This document shows, in pieces, positions 34,020-42,253 of a DNA stretch of 64,000 bases. The first letter of the stretch is position 1; each line of letters begins with the position of its first letter. The notes beneath the pieces are model-generated. The model saw only the letters and a list, made by a program, of their open reading frames with translations. It was not told where the DNA came from and searched no databases. Made by a program: the position numbers and the translations under genes. Origin of the DNA: Oscillospiraceae bacterium (GTDB lineage: Bacteria > Bacillota > Clostridia > Oscillospirales > Ruminococcaceae); NCBI GenBank assembly GCA_014799385.1, contig JAAVIC010000003.1:33701-97700 (forward strand), given 5' to 3'.

Positions 34020-34213
34020 AATCTACTTTTCAGCGACTAGTGCAAATTCAAAACGCAAGCGGGACACAACACCACGACACGAAGTCGTAAGGTGACCGCC
34101 CAAAGCGCGGCAAGGATGCCGCGCACCGGAGGCGGTCACTCTGTGAAACGGTGTTGTGGCTCGCTTAGCGAACGCAGACGAGCGTTAGCCCGTCTGCGTG
34201 GTTTTGAATTTGC
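34020..34213 (+). repeat. Pre-SD palindromic leader repeat, copy E (interrupted)
   Basis: A perfect 13-bp closing stem (34042-34054 with 34201-34213). The first hairpin, CAACACCACGA...ACGGTGTTGTG, is split by the nested 48-bp palindrome. The last hairpin is GCAGACGAGC-GTTA-GCCCGTCTGC with one bulge. AAGGAG follows the stem by 9 bases. Confidence 0.85.
34092..34139 (+). repeat. Nested 48-bp palindrome, copy 2
   Basis: GTGACCGCCC...GGCGGTCAC with an inner GCGCGGCA/TGCCGCGC arm. Nearly identical to the reverse complement of 24518-24565. It interrupts the hairpin-1 arm of leader repeat E. Confidence 0.85.
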
Positions 34214-34237
34214 TATTAAAATAAGGAGAAATAAACT

Positions 34238-35203
34238 ATGGCTAAGAAAAAAATCGGTGTATTGACAAGCGGCGGCGACGCTCCCGGAATGAACGCGGCG
34301 GTGAGAGCCGTTACGCGCTCGGCGATTTCCAAGGGATTTGAAGTGGTGGGAATCCGCCGCGGCTATAATGGACTTTTGCACGGCGATATGATCCCGTTGG
34401 ACGTTCAGGCAGTGTCTGACATTATCCAGCGCGGCGGAACAATGATTTACACCGCGCGCTGTCCCGAGTTCAAGGAGTGGGAGAATGTCGTAAAGGCAAA
34501 GGACATCTGCATTGAGCAGGGTATGGCGGGCATCGTTGTAATCGGCGGTGACGGTTCGTTCAGAGGTGCGGCTGATCTGTCCAAGGCGGGTATTCCATGC
34601 GTTGGTCTGCCCGGAACGATCGATAACGATATTCAGTGTTCCGAATACACGATCGGCTACGACACGGCAATGAACACCGTTGTGGATATGATCGACAAGC
34701 TGCGCGATACCTCGCATTCGCACGAGCGCTGCGCGGTAGTCGAGGTTATGGGAAGAAACGCGGGTCATATCGCGGTGAATACCGGTCTGGCTTGCGGTGC
34801 GACCGCTGTTCTCGTACCCGAGGTGGAGTATGACATCGATAAGGTTATTGCGCGTATCAGAGAGGTTCGCGCGGCAGGCAAAATGCAGTTTATCGTGGTT
34901 GTGGCTGAGGGTATCGGCGGCACGGACGAGATTGCAAAGCGCATTCAGGCGGAGACGGGTATCGAGTCCCGCGCGACCGTTCTCGGTCACGTTCAGAGAG
35001 GCGGCGCGCCCACCGTTCGCGACAGAGTTGTTGCGTCCGAGATGGGATATTATGCCGTTGAGCTGCTCGAAAAGGGCATTGGCAACCGCGTTGTCGGCTT
35101 GAAGGACGGAAAGGTCTACGATGTGGACATTCAAGAGGCTCTTTCGATGAAGAAGCCGTTTAACGAGCGTTTGTATAGAATCTGCAACGAAATCAATTTC
35201 TGA
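34238..35203 (+). CDS. pfkA: ATP-dependent 6-phosphofructokinase
   Basis: A 321-aa bacterial-type PFK. LTSGGDAPGMNAAVRAVTR (ATP site), GGDGSFRGA with the Gly that marks ATP rather than pyrophosphate use, the catalytic loop PGTIDNDI, and EVMGRNAGHIA and GHVQRGGAPTVRDR for substrate and effector sites. Commits fructose 6-phosphate to glycolysis. RBS AAGGAG behind leader repeat E. Confidence 0.97.
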   Translation: MAKKKIGVLTSGGDAPGMNAAVRAVTRSAISKGFEVVGIRRGYNGLLHGDMIPLDVQAVSDIIQRGGTMIYTARCPEFKEWENVVKAKDICIEQGMAGIVVIGGDGSFRGAADLSKAGIPCVGLPGTIDNDIQCSEYTIGYDTAMNTVVDMIDKLRDTSHSHERCAVVEVMGRNAGHIAVNTGLACGATAVLVPEVEYDIDKVIARIREVRAAGKMQFIVVVAEGIGGTDEIAKRIQAETGIESRATVLGHVQRGGAPTVRDRVVASEMGYYAVELLEKGIGNRVVGLKDGKVYDVDIQEALSMKKPFNERLYRICNEINF

Positions 35204-35241
35204 TTCCGTTATAAAGCAGTGGAATATTACAGAAAGTATTA

Positions 35242-35342
35242 ACAGAGTAGAAAATCGAGCGTTAAGTGCCGCGCGGACGGAGAGTTGCCGCGCGGACGAA
35301 AAGCCGCAAACGGCTTGCGGTTCGGTTTTCGCATCTCGCTGT
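35242..35342 (+). ncRNA. Tetrahydrofolate (THF) riboswitch
   Basis: The 5' end has ACAGAGTAGAAAATCGAG, directly followed by the hallmark GCGTTAAGTG; the 3' end has TTTTCGCATCTCGCTGT. The outer stem ACAG/CTGT, the second stem AAAATCG/CGGTTTT and the conserved junctions match my memory of the folT-leader THF riboswitch. A GC-rich variable arm sits between. A small hairpin GAATAAA/TTTATTC follows before the RBS GGGAGGAG. It sits 57 bases upstream of folT, as expected. Confidence 0.88.
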
Positions 35343-35399
35343 ACATAAACCGAATAAAGTCATATTTATTCCGTTGTACTGCGAAAGGGAGGAGTAATT

Positions 35400-36044
35400 A
35401 TGGCTTTTTTTGGTAATTTCAAGAAATCGGCAGCGGAGCTGAAAAATCTGCGCTGCTTAGTGGTCACGGCGATACTTATTGCGCTGGATTTGGTTCTTAA
35501 GGGTGTTACAATCAATATCTCAAAGGATTTGAAGATAACATTTGCATATCTGGCTCTTGCTTCGATAGGAATGTTGTACGGACCTGTCGTTTCGTTTCTT
35601 GCGGGCGTGGTTACTGATATTATCGGATTTTTCCTATTCCCGATGGGCGGAGCGTTCAATCCGATTTTCACGTTTATAGAGGCGTTTGGAGCTATGATTT
35701 ACGGAGTTTTTTTGTATAATATCAAGTTTTCCGATTCCAAAACGCTTGACGGAAAATTCACCTCAAAAAAAGATGTGAAACAGATTCTGCGCGTTATTTT
35801 TGCAAAAGTGTCGGTTGTGATTGCCTGTAACCTGATTCTGACTCCGATAGGCAATATAATCACAAATTCTATGGAAGCAGGAACGCTGGTTTATGGCGCT
35901 ACTCTCGCGAAATATCCTGCGCGGCTGCTTAAGAATGCCATTCAATGCCCTGTGGATTGTTTGCTGCTGTTGGGTGTGCTTCCGATTGTTCTGACCGCTT
36001 ATAACAGGGTTTTCAAAATGCGGCAAAATATTACAGAAAGTTAA
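35400..36044 (+). CDS. folT: Folate ECF transporter S component
   Basis: 214 aa with about six membrane helices. The sequence LRCLVVTAILIALDLVLKGV, ISKDLKITFAYLALASIGML and YGPVVSFLAGVVTDIIGFF has the S-component pattern for folate (FolT group). It would bind folate and use a shared ECF energising module encoded elsewhere. Controlled by the THF riboswitch in its leader, which independently supports the substrate. Confidence 0.9.
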   Translation: MAFFGNFKKSAAELKNLRCLVVTAILIALDLVLKGVTINISKDLKITFAYLALASIGMLYGPVVSFLAGVVTDIIGFFLFPMGGAFNPIFTFIEAFGAMIYGVFLYNIKFSDSKTLDGKFTSKKDVKQILRVIFAKVSVVIACNLILTPIGNIITNSMEAGTLVYGATLAKYPARLLKNAIQCPVDCLLLLGVLPIVLTAYNRVFKMRQNITES

Positions 36045-36057
36045 TAAAGGTGAAAAT

Positions 36058-36858
36058 ATGACAAAACTCGGATTTATCGGCGTCGGAAATATGGGCGGCG
36101 CGATTATCAAGGGAATCAACGGAAAACTTGGAAATACCGCTGTTTTCGCGTATGATTCCAACCACGAAAAGCTCGCAGATCTGCGGTTTTCGGGAGCTAC
36201 CGCCGCATCGAGTATTCTCGACCTAGCGAAAAAATGCGATTACGTTCTGTTGGCGGTAAAGCCCCAACAGCTTGATTCCGTGTTGGAGGAAATCAAATCC
36301 GCAGGGAACGAGAAGCTGGTAATCATTTCCATTTGCGCGGGAATCTCCGCGGAGTATATCCGCGAGAGAACATTCGTCAACGCAAAAGTAGTGTTGGTAA
36401 TGCCCAATACTCCGATGATGTTGGGATTCGGCGCGTCTGCGATGAGCTGCGATGACAAGGTGTCGGACGCGGAATTTGCGTTCGCTCGGAAAATCATTGG
36501 TTCGTGCGGAATTACCGAGGTCGTTCCCACGGACAAGATGAAAGAGGTCATCGCGATAAACGGCAGTTCCCCCGCGTTTATTTATCTGTACGCGAAGGGA
36601 TTTGTTCAGTACGCTGAGAAAGTCGGAATTGACGGTGACGCGGCATTGCGGTTGTTCGCGCAGACGCTTATCGGTTCAGCGAAAATGCTTACCGACAGCG
36701 GTATGAGCGTGGACGACCTGATTCGTCAGGTTTCCTCGCCGGGCGGAACAACTCTCGCGGGTCTGGAAAAGCTGTATGAGGGGCATTTGACCGATGTGGT
36801 GTTTGACGCGTGCGATGCGTGCACCAAGCGCGCGTATGAGTTGGGGGAGAAGAAATGA
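36058..36858 (+). CDS. proC: Pyrroline-5-carboxylate reductase
   Basis: 266 aa; last step of proline synthesis. N-terminal GFIGVGNMGGAII (NADPH site), then KPQQLDSVLEEI, VLVMPNTPMMLGFG, GSSPAFIYLYAKG and the C-terminal family signature VSSPGGTTLAGLEKL. It begins 13 bases after folT and could be co-transcribed with it. Confidence 0.95.
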   Translation: MTKLGFIGVGNMGGAIIKGINGKLGNTAVFAYDSNHEKLADLRFSGATAASSILDLAKKCDYVLLAVKPQQLDSVLEEIKSAGNEKLVIISICAGISAEYIRERTFVNAKVVLVMPNTPMMLGFGASAMSCDDKVSDAEFAFARKIIGSCGITEVVPTDKMKEVIAINGSSPAFIYLYAKGFVQYAEKVGIDGDAALRLFAQTLIGSAKMLTDSGMSVDDLIRQVSSPGGTTLAGLEKLYEGHLTDVVFDACDACTKRAYELGEKK

Positions 36859-37316
36859 GATTTTCGTTCGGGGAATACACCGTTGAAATCGATGTTTCGG
36901 CTACGCGGGAGTTTTATTCGCGTGAAATGGACGAGAACGACTGTGTATGTCGGGGCTGTGAGAATTTCCGCAAATTCGCGGAGGTGTGTTCAGAGGAAAT
37001 AAAGCAAGCGTTTTCGGAGCTGGGAATTGATAATATGAAGAAAGTTGCGGAGATAATTCCGCATTACTGTAGCAGAGCGGATTACGAGAAAAACGGCGGC
37101 AATCATTACGGGGGATTTTTCCCCGTGGTCGGAAAGGTAATCGGTGCGGAAACGATAAATCCCAACAAATCCACAAGGAAGATAACGGATAAATTTGAGT
37201 TTTTCTTGTGTGATTATTGTGCGAACTTCGATTATTTTCCCAAACCGATACTTCAAGTTGAAATTGAGGCGCGGATTCCGTGGCTTATTGAGGCGGAAAA
37301 CATATATGTAGAGTGA
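36855..37316 (+). CDS. Cysteine-rich protein of unknown function
   Basis: 153 aa. Two cysteine pairs, DCVCRGCENFRKF (about 27-39) and LCDYCANFDYF (about 118-128), plus HYC, suggest a metal-binding treble-clef-like fold. No signal or membrane helix. The ATG overlaps the proC stop (ATGA), so they are translationally coupled. No family recognised. Confidence 0.7.
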   Translation: MRFSFGEYTVEIDVSATREFYSREMDENDCVCRGCENFRKFAEVCSEEIKQAFSELGIDNMKKVAEIIPHYCSRADYEKNGGNHYGGFFPVVGKVIGAETINPNKSTRKITDKFEFFLCDYCANFDYFPKPILQVEIEARIPWLIEAENIYVE

Positions 37317-37339
37317 GGGGCGCAAAATCCGAAACAAGT

Positions 37340-37595
37340 TGCCGGAGTGCGAGTTTAGCGTGTTATGATACCAAACCGCCTTTTGGCAGCTTGTGAAAGC
37401 GCGTTAAATATCAAGTCCACCTATTGGTGATTCGTGCAAATCGCGAAAGCGAGCGTTGCAGGTGCGCTATAGTCCAAAGCAAGTGTTTGGTAACTAATGC
37501 AAATTCAAAACGCAAGCGGCGCACAACACCACAAGTGGTGTTGTGGGTCGCTTAGCGAACGCAGACGCGCAGCGTCTGCGTGGTTTTGAATTTGC
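37340..37595 (+). repeat. Pre-SD palindromic leader repeat, copy F (with tandem upstream modules)
   Basis: Three upstream modules in tandem (around 37350-37385, 37401-37445 and 37465-37500; GCGTTA.../GCGCTATAG... then TATTGGTGATTCGTGCAAATC or TTTGGTAACTAATGC), then a perfect 13-bp closing stem (37499-37511 with 37583-37595). Hairpins: CAACACCAC-AA-GTGGTGTTG and CGCAGACGC-GCA-GCGTCTGCG. AAGGAG follows by 10 bases. Confidence 0.85.
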
Positions 37596-37616
37596 CATCT
37601 AAATAAGGAGTTTAAT

Positions 37617-38090
37617 ATGGTTGTTATTGAGTTGGAAAACGGCAAGGAAATCAAGCTGGAGCTTTATCCTGATAAAGCCCCGATTACGGTGGAAAACTTC
37701 TTGAAATTGGTAAAGAGCGGGTTCTATGACGGATTGATTTTCCATCGCGTGATAAAGGGATTTATGATTCAGGGCGGCGACCCGTTGGGCAACGGCACGG
37801 GCGGCGCAGACGAGAAAATCAAGGGTGAGTTCGCGTCAAACGGAGTGCCTAATGACATCAGCCACGTTCGCGGGGTGCTGTCAATGGCGCGTTCAAAGCT
37901 GCCAAATTCCGCGTCAAGTCAGTTCTTCATTATGCACGCGGACTATACCGGTCTGGACGGCGACTACGCGGCATTCGGGCGAGTGATAGAGGGAATGGAC
38001 GCGGTGGACGAAATCGCCGAATCTCAGACCGATTACAATGACCGTCCGCTGAAAGATGTGCGAATGAAACGCGTTTATGTAGCAGAATGA
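37617..38090 (+). CDS. Cyclophilin-type peptidyl-prolyl cis-trans isomerase
   Basis: 157 aa, no signal peptide, so cytoplasmic. Cyclophilin blocks: PDKAPITVENFLKLVKSGFY, FHRVIKGFMIQGGDPLGNG and, later, ASSQFFIMHADYTGLDGDYA, then FGRVIEGMDAVDEI. Accelerates proline isomerisation in folding proteins. RBS AAGGAG behind leader repeat F; its own terminator follows. Confidence 0.95.
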   Translation: MVVIELENGKEIKLELYPDKAPITVENFLKLVKSGFYDGLIFHRVIKGFMIQGGDPLGNGTGGADEKIKGEFASNGVPNDISHVRGVLSMARSKLPNSASSQFFIMHADYTGLDGDYAAFGRVIEGMDAVDEIAESQTDYNDRPLKDVRMKRVYVAE

Positions 38091-38101
38091 ACGAAAGAAA
38101 A

Positions 38102-38126
38102 GACGGCGCAAAAAAGCGCCGTTTTT
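38102..38126 (+). terminator. Terminator of the cyclophilin gene
   Basis: Stem ACGGCGC/GCGCCGT (38102-38108, 38115-38121) with an A-rich loop and TTTTT. Confidence 0.9.
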
Positions 38127-38236
38127 GATGTCTTTGTGCAAAATCAACAAATTCAACAGAAAAAATTTGTTGGCACTAAAATACCCCAAATACCGTTTAT
38201 TCACATTGATTTTTGACGTTTTTTGCGCTTCGGCTC

Positions 38237-38265
38237 TTGACAAACTCTGATTTTTATTGTATTAT
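38237..38265 (+). promoter_or_regulatory. Promoter of the polysaccharide deacetylase gene
   Basis: TTGACA (38237-38242), 17 bases, TATTAT (38260-38265). The 130-base leader contains two hairpins, CAGGTT/AACCTG and GCGGC/GCCGC (about 38298-38336); no known riboswitch is recognised. Confidence 0.75.
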
Positions 38266-38402
38266 ATAATAATAGGGGAACTATAATTATAAAGATAACA
38301 GGTTGTATAATAACCTGCGGCTCTCCCCGCCGCATAGTAAAACAATTTCCGTTTTTGGAAAGTCGGTTTTATACAGACTGTAAAGATAAAAGAGGTATTC
38401 AA

Positions 38403-39674
38403 ATGCGTTTTGGCAGCGTTGAATTCTTTAAGGTACTGATAAAAACAGTGCTTGCCATATTCTTCTTTGTGCCGCTCGTGCTGGCTGTCGTATTCGGGGT
38501 GATGTTCGCAAACAACAACGCGAAGCTCGCCGAAGCCCAAAAGGAGAACACGCGGCTCTCGTTGGTGGCGGACGTTCTGGTTAAAGAAAAGGTTGGCAAT
38601 GTTGACGACTTTTGCGCGATTTTCGAGGCAAGCGGAATTTCATACGAGGAGTTTCTGCGTGAGATAAATAAGGACAAAAAAATTGACGCGGCAGGGCTGT
38701 ATTCCGCGCTGAACGCGGCGGGTATTCCCGATAAGGAAATTATCGCGATGGCGGTGTCAAAAAAATCCGTAAGCGGCGCGGAATTTCATGATATTTTGTC
38801 GAAAAACGGTATTTCCGATAAGGATTTACTGGCGGCTGCCGCTCAAAGTCAGGGCGGCGGAATCGAGGGCTACTGTAAGGTGCTTGAGAGTTGCGGTATC
38901 AGCCGCGCGGAGATCCTGTCGTATTACAACAATCAGAGCGGTATTTCAAGTACAATTCCCAATAATTCAACGGCGGACAGCACTCCCGAAGAATCAAGTC
39001 CGTATGCGGGGCTGTACGAGGATATGTACGTCCCCGTGCCGAGCGAATACAAGCGCGAAACGGGCACGATCTATCTGACTTTCGATGACGGACCCTCGCA
39101 GTACACTTACAGCGTACTTAACTACCTCGATGAGTTCGACATAAAGGCAACGTTTTTCGTTGTTCCGAATCGCACCGAGGATTGCTATAAAACGCTTAGG
39201 GAAATTGTGAAGAGGGGACATTCGATCGGAGTGCATTCCGCTTCACACGATTATGACAAGATTTACGCGTCCGTGGAGTCGTTTATGGAGGATTTCCACG
39301 AGGCTTGGGATATAGTCCGCGAGGCTACCGGGGTTTCAACACCGATTTTCCGCTTTCCGGGCGGCAGCAAGAATGACTTCAACGAGAAAACGCGTGATGA
39401 CATAATCAAGGAAATGACGCGGCGAGGTTTTCGGTATTTCGACTGGAACGTTGAGAGCGGCGATGCGGCGGGCGCAACTTGGACGGAGATGTACAATTCC
39501 ATTCCGCAGGATGTACGGAACACCGAGCGCGCGTTCGTTTTGTTCCATGACACAAAGTATAATACCGTGTTGGTACTGGAGGACGTTCTCAGGGTGCTTA
39601 AAAACGAAGGATATAAGTTCGACAAGATAAACGCGGACACACGTCCCGTGCAGTTTATCGGCGAGTTTTCATAA
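38403..39674 (+). CDS. Membrane-anchored polysaccharide deacetylase (NodB domain)
   Basis: 423 aa from the ATG at 38403 (AGAGG upstream). One N-terminal membrane helix (about 12-34), a coiled and helical extracellular stalk made of short repeats (AAGIPDKEIIAMAVSKK, KNGISDKDLLAAAAQ, SCGISRAEILSYY), and a NodB domain with TFDDGPSQ, HSASHDYDKI and FRFPGGS. It probably deacetylates peptidoglycan or another envelope glycan. The repeated stalk is unusual. The bactofilin gene follows by 22 bases. Confidence 0.88.
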   Translation: MRFGSVEFFKVLIKTVLAIFFFVPLVLAVVFGVMFANNNAKLAEAQKENTRLSLVADVLVKEKVGNVDDFCAIFEASGISYEEFLREINKDKKIDAAGLYSALNAAGIPDKEIIAMAVSKKSVSGAEFHDILSKNGISDKDLLAAAAQSQGGGIEGYCKVLESCGISRAEILSYYNNQSGISSTIPNNSTADSTPEESSPYAGLYEDMYVPVPSEYKRETGTIYLTFDDGPSQYTYSVLNYLDEFDIKATFFVVPNRTEDCYKTLREIVKRGHSIGVHSASHDYDKIYASVESFMEDFHEAWDIVREATGVSTPIFRFPGGSKNDFNEKTRDDIIKEMTRRGFRYFDWNVESGDAAGATWTEMYNSIPQDVRNTERAFVLFHDTKYNTVLVLEDVLRVLKNEGYKFDKINADTRPVQFIGEFS

Positions 39675-39696
39675 ATGTTGTTGAAAGGATTTAATT

Positions 39697-40782
39697 ATGG
39701 GAATCAAGGATAATTTCTCACAGGCGGTTAAGGAGCTGTGGAAAAAAGACGGTCAGGATAAAGGCGATAACAAGCCCGATGGCTCCACAGAGTTGGATAA
39801 GTACCTCCGTCAGGACGTTGAGCCACAGGATACGGGCATGAACGGCGTGCCGTTGGAAACACCGTATTACCGCAATTCCGTTTCCACGGAGAACAGTGTC
39901 GCTTACGCGCAGAATCCACAGCCGGAACAGGTGAGTCCCGCGCCCGAGCAGAATCGGGGATTTACGCAAGAAATTCCCGCCGCTCCCGAGCGGAGCGCGC
40001 AAAATTCGGCAGATTCTGTTGATCCGATGCCCGAGAATAATCCCGAGCAAGGCGGAATTAACCGGAATGTACAAAATATTCGCAGCAATTTCGGGCAAAA
40101 TAATGAAAACGCTCAACCGCAGCAGAATGCCGCAAACAGCGTGAATGTCGGTTACGGAGGCGTTGGCTATGACCAAGGCGGATATAATCAAGGTTACAAT
40201 CAGAATGCCTATAACCAAGGCGGCTACGGAGGCGGCGGATATGTTCCGCCAAACGGAGGCGGCGCTCCCGCGCCGATGCAAGCTCCGAATGAAACCGATG
40301 AACTTACTGTGATTTCCAAGAATACCGTAATTGACGGAAATGTTCATTCGCTTGCCAATATGCGAATTGACGGCAACATCAAGGGTAATGTCGAAACCAC
40401 ACGAAACGTGGATATGAGCGGTAAAATCGTTGGTGATATTACCTGCAATAACGCGGCGATGAATTCTGCGGCAATGCAGGGAAACGTGTCGCTTAAGGGC
40501 AGAATGCGTATGGACCGCGACACAATACTTATCGGGGATCTGTCCTCGCAGTATGCCGATGTCAACGGCAGAATCCGCGGAAAGCTGGACATAGTCGGCA
40601 AGGCGGAGCTTAGACGCGATGCAATCGTATTCGGCGATATTAACGCTTCAACCATTGCCGTGACCGATGGCGCGATTATCCAGGGTTATGTAAACACCAC
40701 GTTCCTGTCCAAAGAGGACAGCAGAAACGTGTTCCCCGAGGCAATTTCTTTCGACAGCAAGGAAGCGGGTTCAGCAAAATAA
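39697..40782 (+). CDS. Bactofilin-domain protein
   Basis: 361 aa. The N-terminal 195 residues are disordered, rich in Asn/Gln/Gly/Tyr. The C-terminal bactofilin (DUF583) beta-helix (about 200-345) begins ISKNTVIDGNVHSLANMRID and has repeated strands such as GNIKGNVETTRNVDMSGKIV. Bactofilins polymerise into cytoskeletal filaments that can recruit cell-wall enzymes. Its position right after a peptidoglycan-type deacetylase fits that role. Confidence 0.88.
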   Translation: MGIKDNFSQAVKELWKKDGQDKGDNKPDGSTELDKYLRQDVEPQDTGMNGVPLETPYYRNSVSTENSVAYAQNPQPEQVSPAPEQNRGFTQEIPAAPERSAQNSADSVDPMPENNPEQGGINRNVQNIRSNFGQNNENAQPQQNAANSVNVGYGGVGYDQGGYNQGYNQNAYNQGGYGGGGYVPPNGGGAPAPMQAPNETDELTVISKNTVIDGNVHSLANMRIDGNIKGNVETTRNVDMSGKIVGDITCNNAAMNSAAMQGNVSLKGRMRMDRDTILIGDLSSQYADVNGRIRGKLDIVGKAELRRDAIVFGDINASTIAVTDGAIIQGYVNTTFLSKEDSRNVFPEAISFDSKEAGSAK

Positions 40783-40799
40783 CAAGGCGCAAGGTGGTG

Positions 40800-40836
40800 C
40801 GTTATAATTTGCGAAAACATATCGGATTTGCAAATT
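40800..40836 (+). repeat. Pre-SD leader repeat, remnant G
   Basis: GCGTTATAATTTGCGAAAAC then ATCGGATTTGCAAATTAAGATAGG: the module start and the 3' closing arm are left, and the hairpins are missing. A deleted copy, keeping the arm just before the RBS. Confidence 0.6.
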
Positions 40837-40851
40837 AAGATAGGTGGTTTA

Positions 40852-41544
40852 ATGAGCGAAAATAAGAACAAGCAAAAAGACTCGAACAGCGCGCTTATCG
40901 CGACTGTCATAGTGGCTGTGGCGGCTGCGGCGGCAATAGTTGTGCTGATTATTGTAATGAACAGCGGCAACAGCAGAACGCTGCCCAACGGCTCACAAGT
41001 TGAGAAATACTCTCCGACCCAAGAGCAGATAGATGAGTGCCTTAATTCGGCTCACGACCTTGTGGCGAGTAATTACACTGTCATAAAGCTGTATATAACC
41101 GAGGGTTTGCCGCATCTTGACGAGCCGTACGGAAATAAGCCCGAGGACGGGATATACACCGTTGATTCCGATAAATACAAAACTCCCGATGATATACAAG
41201 ACTTGCTGAAGAGCATTTATACCGAGCAAGCGGCAAACGACATCTGGGAGCGCGGAGTGTATAAAACGCGCTATATGAAGGACGATTTGGCGGTAAGCTC
41301 CGATACGGTCGGCGCGAAGCAGGTTCTCGGAATCAGCGAGGATTTCAGTCCGAACGAGAATTATTCCGTGAATTGGTCGTCCACACCGCTTGAAGTGATC
41401 CTCACCGCAGCGGATAAGTGCAAAATCGTGATTTATGTCAACGGCGCGTCTCCGAACGATTCGGACGTGAGTGGGGGGAACATCCTCACCGCCGATATGG
41501 TCAAGGAGAACGGCGCGTGGCGGCTGACGGAGCTGATAAGCTGA
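40852..41544 (+). CDS. Membrane-anchored protein of unknown function
   Basis: 230 aa from the ATG at 40852 (TAGGTGG upstream). Short charged cytoplasmic N-terminus, one transmembrane helix (about 14-37, ALIATVIVAVAAAAAIVVLI) and an extracellular alpha/beta domain (about 60-228) ending GAWRLTELIS, reminiscent of an NTF2-like fold. No family recognised. Its stop overlaps the start of the AtpZ-like gene (TGATG). Confidence 0.7.
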   Translation: MSENKNKQKDSNSALIATVIVAVAAAAAIVVLIIVMNSGNSRTLPNGSQVEKYSPTQEQIDECLNSAHDLVASNYTVIKLYITEGLPHLDEPYGNKPEDGIYTVDSDKYKTPDDIQDLLKSIYTEQAANDIWERGVYKTRYMKDDLAVSSDTVGAKQVLGISEDFSPNENYSVNWSSTPLEVILTAADKCKIVIYVNGASPNDSDVSGGNILTADMVKENGAWRLTELIS

Positions 41545-41849
41545 TGAAAAAGGACGAGAATCCGATTTCGGTATACGCGAAGGTAAGCCAACTGGCGTTT
41601 GTGATACTGACGCCGCTGCTGCTGTTTATATGGGGCGGAAGCGCGTTAGTGAATCACTTTGATTTGCCCGATTGGGTAATGGGTATCTTCATCGCGCTGG
41701 CGATAATCTTTATGCTGGGCGGCGCGGTGAATTATCTTGCGACGCTCATCAGATATTACGAAAAGCGCGAAAAGCCCGCGCCCAAGGCGTTTACAAGCCG
41801 CAGGAGCGACAACGACTACTATGATGATTACAAGAATATGCGAAAGTAG
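41544..41849 (+). CDS. AtpZ/AtpI-like small membrane protein
   Basis: 101 aa with two membrane helices (about 15-37 and 44-68): SVYAKVSQLAFVILTPLLLF, GGSALVNHFDLPDWV and an arginine-rich tail. This is the ATPase_gene1 (AtpZ) pattern, an accessory protein proposed to act with AtpI in ion or Mg supply and c-ring assembly. Starts within the stop of the preceding gene and is followed 4 bases later by the AtpI-like gene. Confidence 0.75.
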   Translation: MKKDENPISVYAKVSQLAFVILTPLLLFIWGGSALVNHFDLPDWVMGIFIALAIIFMLGGAVNYLATLIRYYEKREKPAPKAFTSRRSDNDYYDDYKNMRK

Positions 41850-41853
41850 AATT

Positions 41854-42240
41854 ATGAAGAAAAACGAACCTGTTTACGCAGAAATGATTTCTCTGGCACC
41901 GTATTTTCTCATTCTCAGCGGAATATATATTGCGGTAGCGCTGGTGATTTTCTTTGCCGCGGGGTTTGCTTATTCCGTGCCGATAGGGGCGATATACGGA
42001 ATAATTCTCACGGCGGCGAACTTCTGGGCATTGGGCAAAACCGCTCAGAACTCCGTACAAAAATCCGAAAAGAAAGCCAATACTTATATGAGCCGAATGT
42101 ACGCTTTTCGGTATCTGGGGCTGTTTTTACTGCTTACAATCGGTGCGGCAGCACCGTTTATAAATCTCGTGGCATCGGTGATTCCATTGTTTTTCCCAAG
42201 AATTGCCATAATGCTGCGTGAAATCAAAAAAGATAAGTAA
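41854..42240 (+). CDS. atpI: ATP synthase subunit I (AtpI-like)
   Basis: 128 aa with four membrane helices, including GFAYSVPIGAIYGIILTAAN. Size and position directly before atpB are those of AtpI, which assists c-ring assembly. The start at 41854 is chosen by size and spacing from the upstream stop; the longer frame overlaps the previous gene. Confidence 0.78.
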   Translation: MKKNEPVYAEMISLAPYFLILSGIYIAVALVIFFAAGFAYSVPIGAIYGIILTAANFWALGKTAQNSVQKSEKKANTYMSRMYAFRYLGLFLLLTIGAAAPFINLVASVIPLFFPRIAIMLREIKKDK

Positions 42241-42253
42241 GGAGGAATGATTT

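Noticed and set aside
38266-38402. Possible riboswitch in the deacetylase leader
   Set aside because: Two simple hairpins are present, but no conserved riboswitch core that I recognise.
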